From Sclerodactyla briareus (Eukaryota; Echinodermata; Holothuroidea; Dendrochirotida; Sclerodactylidae): a DNA stretch of 64,000 nucleotides. The stretch's first letter is position 1. Every line of letters starts with the position of its first letter. Made by a program: the position numbers and the translations under genes. This document shows positions 58,985 through 64,000 of the stretch, piece by piece. The notes beneath the pieces were generated by a model. The model worked only from the letters and a program-made list of their open reading frames with translations, was not told where the DNA came from and ran no database searches. The stretch is from positions 62,001 through 126,000 of the forward strand of contig JAODTK010001888.1 in assembly GCA_026419785.1 (NCBI GenBank). The letters run 5' to 3'.

Positions 58985-59750
58985 TTTTTTTTTTCCCGGC
59001 GCAGTGGGCATTCGGCCCTCACTCCAATTGCATGTTTTTTTCACCGGTGGGGTGGGGGTCAACTGGGATTGCTTTGCTTTTGCCTAGTGTTGTGGATTTT
59101 ATATATTGCCGATGTTGTTCATGCATCTGTACGATACTTTGAGGGGTGTTTTTGTTTGAATATTTGTACAGGTTGTGCCTGGCGGAGTCCTGGAGACCAG
59201 GTTTTAGATGTCCCCCTACATTTGGATTTACACACTCGTGCTGTAGGGGGGGGGGGGGGTTAACCAAATTACTTTCCTCTGTCTCCTCCCTCTTTTCCTC
59301 TTCTTGGTAGCTCCTGGTTGTCCGGATTCCTTGACGTAACTGAGTTGCCTTCATAGCCGGTGTCTTCTAGGGCCTTGTTGTAGGTGGGCGCTGCATTGTC
59401 AGAGGTAAGCTTCGTCAGAGGAGAGTGCGGATATCCTGTTTTCCTCTCCTTCTATGGCGGGTGGGATTTTTGTCTATGCATCGAAGGGGGGTGGTTGGAC
59501 ATGCGGGGTTGATATAGACTGTCTGTCATTTGGCTTGCGGAATGGCGTTGTGGGCTCCAGTGCGGAGTCAGGTTTAATGTCGAGGAAGTTGGCGGTCTTG
59601 AGGTTTGTGTTCACGGTGACGGAGAGGCCGTTTTTGTGGAATATCTTCACACCAGGTCTTCTGGCTTTGTCGGCTCCACTGTCCGAAGTGTTTCGCAGAA
59701 CAGCCATGCCGTCGGGTCGCGGTACAGGCCGATTGACTCCCTAGCGAAGT
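58985..59750 (-). pseudogene. Penelope-like element fragment (RT end and linker)
   Basis: The minus strand starts with a GLYRD...DGMAVLRNTS motif (a two-base insertion breaks the frame beside the Asp pair). It continues NGLSVTVNTNLKTANFLDI, then PFRKPNDR, YNKALEDTGY, NLYKYSNKNT, LKVSYRCMNNIGNI and a CNW/CNC...CPLPG-like linker. That order matches the RT C-terminus and Cys-rich linker preceding the GIY-YIG nuclease in Penelope-like elements. The GIY-YIG domain itself is not found and at least four frameshifts are present. It ends at the (AT)n tract. Confidence 0.65.
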
Positions 59751-59988
59751 GTTGTATATATATTATAGATTATATATTATATATAAACTTTATATATATA
59801 TATTATATATATATATATAATATATATTATATTAATACATATATGATAATTATATATTATATATCTATATATATATAATATAAATATATATATATATATA
59901 TATATATTATAATAATATATCTAATATAAATATATATATATATAGTATATATATATATATCTATATTAATATATATATATATTATATA

Positions 59989-60034
<46 letters not shown>

Positions 60035-60090
60035 TAATTATATATTATATATTATATATATATAATTATCTATATAAATATATATAAGTA
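59750..60090. repeat. Long (AT)n tract
   Basis: About 340 bp of TA-rich microsatellite between the Penelope-like fragment and the start of C'. It may mark a rearrangement breakpoint. Confidence 0.95.
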
Positions 60091-60109
60091 TGTAGCCGAA
60101 ACCTACCGA

Positions 60110-63100
60110 ATCACTAATACTTGGCTGGATTTTCACAAGAGGTTGACAGCCGGGTGTGGTTCGCAGTGAACACAACACACATTCCTCGCAGCGGAGCACG
60201 CGCTGCGCCGCCTCTGTGTAAAACCTACTGGAGGAGCTTAACTCAACTGTTCAGTTGACCACTTGAAACACCAGCCGAGAAAGTTGGCTAAACGTTCTAC
60301 CGGAAAATCGGCTACAGCATCACGAATTTGACCCAGGGGATGTAAGAAAGGTAAGAGGAAAATTTATGGACAACAATCAAAGAAGGGCAAAATCTCAGCA
60401 CATTCGGAGCCCGAAACGAGAGCACTCCGCTAAACGTTACCGTAATAATTATAGGGCTAAAGTGGAGCGATGGGTACTCCAGGTTGAGCTTATTATAATT
60501 TGTGACACGGAACAATAAATGCCCAAGCGACTGCAGCCACATCCGGTTAGCAAAGCCCTGTAAAACACTGTCCCCTCAATAGGAGTGGAAGATCGTCGCT
60601 GATCGCCACAATGAATATCACTAGGCGCTGGATAGAATTTTGCCGTCTGGTTCTTGATTCCGCAGGACATCACAAGAGTAGTTAACCAAAGAGTCGTACA
60701 AGTTTACTCAAACCACTCGTGAGTGCTGTCAACAAACATGCGTTTTAGAACCAAATAACCAATTTACAGCAATGTCCGCGACCCTGAAAATAACCTCCCT
60801 ATTTGCCTGTGAGCTGGAGATGTGCAGAGAAAGAAAAACCAACCCCCAATGTAAACTCATCCGCGGCGAGAAAAGAGTTCGAGAACCTATCAAACCCGGC
60901 CCTTCACTCCATAGAAATCACCTGTGACAATAGGCCCATTTATTCCATCTGTTGTGTGCGTTGCGGGATCAGTACTCAAAATGTACTGCGTCCGATAAAA
61001 ACTGTATGGATAGCGAACAGGTGAAAATCATTGCCCAACCAATGAGTAAAAATCCTCGAAACAGCATGAGAAAGTAATTGAAGTCGCCATCCAGAAGATG
61101 TTAAAAGTAGATGACACAAAAAATTTTTAGCGCTATCAAATTAACCACCCACCACCCTAAGTCTCTTGAGGAGCAGAAAACAAGGTAGTTTGTCCGTTAA
61201 TGCGTAGCTGTCTGAATTTCCTGCAAATGCCAAGAATTTCGACGCTGTCACTCCGCTTACCCCATGCCGTGGCGAAGCGACTACTCTGATGGAGACTGGA
61301 CTAAACTGGCTCTGTCGAGCGACGCCACATGCTCACAACTCCTCCGCTATCGACGATTTAATTAAGCTAGCTGCGACATCATGACACCGCAACATTGTTA
61401 CACAGGAACAGAGATGTCGCGAATTAAGACAAGAGCGTGCTGAAAGTGGCAATTAGACTGCTTATAACAACCCCATATACAACCGTCGCCAGCCACATTT
61501 CCATTGTTGTCATTCCATGTGAAGGCTCGCTCACGAAGCTGACCTGTAACTAATATTATTTAAGGTTCGATTCTGGTCAAAAGTGTGTACCTAAACATGC
61601 AGGGTTGATGGGCCACAGAAAGACGGGTCCAAATCAAATCCAACCAGACCTGCTGTAATCCCATAGGAGGACACGCCAGGTACGAGTCGGTACAGACACG
61701 CGTCGGAAAACGACTACGCAAGCCCATAAAGTTGTCACCCCTCCTGCGTCGACGGTCCAATCACCATGCTGTTTTCGGCAGGTAAATATGTGATGTGGGT
61801 GTCCTTGGGCTCAGGTTGCCCTCTAAATGAGTCTTGAATCACTACTATATTTCGATTTCTCATTTTAAAGCATCCGGGATCTGAAAACTGACAGTTTTTT
61901 TATTTTTTATTCTCGTTGACTTTACTTTACCTCGTCTTCGAATATAGTATTACTCAAATCTTCAATCAAACAGGTTGTCTTGGTGAATTCGTAAATAAAC
62001 TAATTTATTCTTATGCCCATATTTTGCACGGATATTTATATCAATATTCTAATAGAAATTCTAAGCGTTGGTCGGTGCAGCTTGAGGGAGGGTCTAGTGA
62101 ATTACCTCGAAATCAGAAGGTAGTCGAGTCAAACACGGAAAATTGTGCATTCGACATTTGAGAAGTAATATTATGTAATATTCGCTGTCAACAACATTGC
62201 AATAATGCAGCATGATAGCAAATATGTAGTTTGTTACAAGACTCACATAGCAGGATTCGGACATATTAGGATTGTAATAATAGGAAGCTGAAAGGCCGGG
62301 TGATTCATGGACGCTGAAATCAGTAGCGCTTCTGAACTCTTACCGGGCATACATGTAGAAGGTTTGAAATTTGACTGTGGACCAGGCGTGCTGAGTCAGC
62401 CAAACTTGACACCTTCCCATAAAAAAAAAAAAAAAAAAATGAATAACATATAAATCAGGGTTCAAATTACACCTGCCCTCTAACATTTAAATCGCCAACA
62501 GAGAGTAATTTTTTTTCAAAGTTTCACTTTTTTCACCCCCGCTTGAGAAAAATAACAGCATTCATGTACTCATACACGGGGAAGCACACCTACCCAAACT
62601 TAATCCCACCGGGCATGTTGGATTTCGCATCCTAAACAAGGCAAAAGTGCCCGAATTTTCAAATTGCCTCACTTTTTCTCCCAAATCGCCTACAAAAATG
62701 AATAGTGTTGATGTACTCCGTATGGGAAAGCAACGACCAAAGTGATTGCACAGGCATGTTGGACGGATTACAGGTAAAAATTGCCCCGTCAAGGATTGGA
62801 GGAAGCACGGCGCTTCTGTGATTGTCCCAAATTAGGTAAACACCTCCTAGCAAGGAGTATATTGCCATGGAGGTCTGCCGAACGCAGAGAGGGAATTTCT
62901 TACAACTAGGACGCAAATAGGCTGTTCGTATGTCGATTATAGGATATACCCTAGTAGCAATCTTCCTAGTTATCGGTATGCTTGTAGCCAAGGGTTTTTC
63001 ACTTATCGTGTTAATTACGCTAACTTATCAATAAAGTATTGTCGAACTTTTTTTCTCAAAATACTTATGTCTTTGTTCTATGCGGTACCACTCCCCAAAC

Positions 63101-63790
63101 GGGATGTCACCTGAGACACATGGAATGGAACATACGGAGCGACATAGTGTGCTTTTCTTCATAATCTTCAAAGGTGGACGCTCTCCGTTGTCATAGTCCG
63201 ATTGCAGGGTGGAATCGTTGAGGGAGTTATGGCTGCGCTGCATAAAACGGTGTACTTCCATTCAAAAACCTGCACCAGAAAATAAACCAAGCCCGAGAAG
63301 CATGTTGAAAGCGTCCGGAAGCAATAGACATGGAAAGACTAGGCAAAAGTTTGCATTTGAGTAGGGAAAAAGTCAATGGAAGATTAACCGTACTTAATTA
63401 TTTTTCGTTGTTGGTCGATAGTGTAAAAAATTGAATGAATTCACCTTATTTAAGTAACATTTAGGAGCAGACGTATCATGCGGCGGGAATTGTTCTTTTG
63501 TTCACAGTTGGCCCCGCGTTTAAAAACATACCTTCTTAATTTGCAGAATCTATGAATTGTTGTAAACATGATCATACTTGACATAGTCAAAAATAAAGGA
63601 AGGCCAATTTATATAAGTTAAGCGAAATGGTATCGAGCAGGTGACAATCTCTAATGTTGGAGGAGTCCTCACTATCAGAGCATTTTTTTGTTTGTTACTG
63701 TTTCCCTTTCAATATCTCGTCAATCTACTCTGGAATCCACATTTTCTGTATTGGTCCACAGGTCTTCCTTATAGTTAATTATATATTATA
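60110..63790 (-). repeat. Second inverted repeat, copy C'
   Basis: This is the reverse-complement partner of 21,985-25,500, lacking three insertions seen in C and carrying about 110 bp of its own near 60,690-60,800. Its left end is an (AT)n tract of about 340 bp; the matching C-A' junction at 25,645-25,655 also carries a short (TA)n. A frame at 63,028-63,261 on the minus strand is open here but broken in C by stops and the inserted element. Confidence 0.85.
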
Positions 63791-64000
63791 TATTGTAATA
63801 ATATATATCCATAAATCCCCCACGGACCCTTTGTATGGGCATTGTGTGGTTTAAAAGTGAAATTTATAATACAGTTATAATCTGATACCAAACAACGGCC
63901 GGAACAAACTGACAAATCCAAGGAACGAGCCGCGACACGCAATGCCTTGGGTCAGATATACGCGGGTAGCTTGAAAGGTTCGAAACACTCCTTGAAGCGT

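Noticed and set aside
59636..59878. 80-codon Tyr/Ile-rich frame
   Set aside because: It runs into the (AT)n tract and is antisense to the Penelope-like fragment.

Overview
This window looks like repeat-dense, gene-poor nuclear DNA of an animal, most likely a marine invertebrate. The evidence is AT-rich sequence with almost no long open frames, several clades of decayed non-LTR retrotransposons, a Penelope-like fragment, TIR elements and MITEs, a tRNA-derived SINE, many microsatellites, GT-AG type intron signals and a TATA/initiator promoter. The species cannot be fixed from sequence alone. There is no operon structure, rRNA or CRISPR array.

The layout is dominated by two large, diverged inverted repeats. 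Arm A (about 1-12,585, possibly continuing left of the window) reappears reverse-complemented as arm A' (about 25,655-42,075). A second segment C (about 21,985-25,500) reappears reverse-complemented as C' (about 60,110-63,790). C abuts A' almost directly, whereas A and C' are separated by everything else, so the order is A - B - C - A' - D - C'. One copy of the A/C block appears to have been split, with the other copy lying inside the split. The arms differ by many substitutions and by presence or absence of transposons, so they also record insertion history.

The best gene candidate is a pair of small two-exon genes, one in each arm (+ strand 4,597-8,640 in A; - strand 33,051-37,066 in A'). 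Each has a TATA box about 31 bp before an initiator-like TCAC, a short 5' UTR, an exon ending in ATGCAAG before GTAAGAG, an intron of about 3.8 kb, and a second exon after a good acceptor. They encode predicted secreted peptides of 36 and 38 residues: a near-identical signal sequence, a strongly diverged middle whose length differs by exactly two codons, and a shared ending RDP(D/E)W-stop. No family is recognised. They went unnoticed because the start codon lies 7 bases before the splice donor.

Other content: B (12.6-22 kb) holds a TA-flanked 2.5-kb TIR element with two further elements nested in it, plus hairpins and repeat ends. A' carries a CR1/Rex1-like LINE with reverse-transcriptase remnants (27.07-28.27 kb) and an R4/Dong-like LINE end with a CCHC finger and restriction-like endonuclease, inserted in a (TAA)n microsatellite that is still empty in A. 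D (42-60 kb) holds a 1.3-kb tandem duplication containing a hAT-like MITE, a degenerate minus-strand LINE, a dispersed hairpin-ended repeat and a minus-strand Penelope-like fragment next to a long (AT)n tract. Many stretches hold nothing I can name.
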